Source of the DNA: DAOOKJ01 sp035385585 | GTDB taxonomy: Bacteria > Patescibacteriota > Minisyncoccia > UBA6257 | Length of the DNA stretch: 5,606 bases | Direction: 5' to 3' | Assembly (NCBI GenBank): GCA_035385585.1 | Contig: DAOOKJ010000017.1 | Span: 1-5,606, forward strand | Shown: piece by piece, positions 5,494-5,606 of the stretch | How positions within the stretch are numbered: the first letter of the stretch is position 1 | Layout of the letters: the number at the start of each line of letters is the position of its first letter | The notes under the pieces: generated by a model | The model's input: the letters and a program-made list of their open reading frames with translations, nothing else | What the model was told of the DNA's origin: nothing | Database searches by the model: none | Made by a program: the position numbers and the translations under genes

Positions 5494-5554
5494 TTTCTAA
5501 TATTTTAAAGTGTAATTAGTTTAACAAAAAAATTTTTAAAAGTAAAGAAATAAG

Positions 5555-5606
5555 TGGGTGATGCAGGACTCGAACCCGCGACCTCGTCGATGTAAGCGAC
5601 GCGCTC
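5555..5606 (-). tRNA. tRNA-Val (anticodon UAC), 5' part beyond the window
   Basis: From the right edge the - strand gives the end of the D stem (GAGC), the anticodon stem CGTCG/CGACG with loop CTTACAT (anticodon TAC), and a 5-nt variable region. The T arm GCGGG-TTCGAGT-CCTGC and the 3' acceptor strand ATCACCC complete the visible part. The acceptor 5' strand and most of the D arm lie outside the window. Discriminator A (5555) is followed by CT, so CCA is again not encoded. The 61-nt gap to tRNA-Phe is AT-rich and has no clear terminator or promoter, which suggests one tRNA transcript. Confidence 0.92.

Noticed and set aside
5494..5554. Promoter between tRNA-Val and tRNA-Phe
   Set aside because: TAAAAT and TTGTTA are present on the - strand but only 14 nt apart; no pairing at normal spacing is convincing.

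Overview
The window is AT-rich bacterial DNA carrying single-copy housekeeping genes. I see no mobile element, CRISPR array or defence locus. Several traits together suggest a small-genome, low-GC bacterium, possibly of the candidate phyla radiation (Patescibacteria/Parcubacteria type). These are a short three-domain S1 protein, tRNAs without an encoded CCA end, A-rich start regions with no Shine-Dalgarno sequence on any of the five main genes, and RNase Y next to an HU gene. That placement is an inference; nothing in the window proves it.

Layout, left to right. Bases 1-125 hold an open frame that may be the end of a + strand gene, followed by a weak hairpin. A promoter near 198-225 and a leader with a perfect 9-bp hairpin precede a tiny rubredoxin (319-513, +). 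A bidirectional terminator (532-565) separates it from the convergent phosphoglycerate mutase gene gpmI (583-2187, -). Between gpmI and RNase Y lie two back-to-back promoters. The rny promoter is a perfect TTGACA-17-TATAAT and makes a leader of about 240 nt. That leader contains a 32-codon ORF for a hydrophobic peptide, with the only convincing Shine-Dalgarno-like sequence in the window. A hairpin plus T6 tract inside this small ORF resembles an intrinsic terminator. RNase Y (rny, 2538-4058, +) follows, then HU (4171-4440, +) with its own promoter and hairpin leader. A 17-bp-stem bidirectional terminator (4446-4484) separates HU from the convergent S1-domain protein gene (4498-5382, -). Upstream of S1 on the same strand lie tRNA-Phe(GAA) and a tRNA-Val(UAC) cut by the window edge.

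Functions: gpmI belongs to lower glycolysis. RNase Y starts mRNA decay at the membrane. HU compacts DNA. The S1-like protein probably binds mRNA at the ribosome, and the tRNAs serve translation. Rubredoxin is a one-electron carrier with no visible partner gene here. The strongest leads for something undescribed are the rny leader, which has the parts of an attenuator, and the similar hairpin leaders of the rubredoxin and HU genes.
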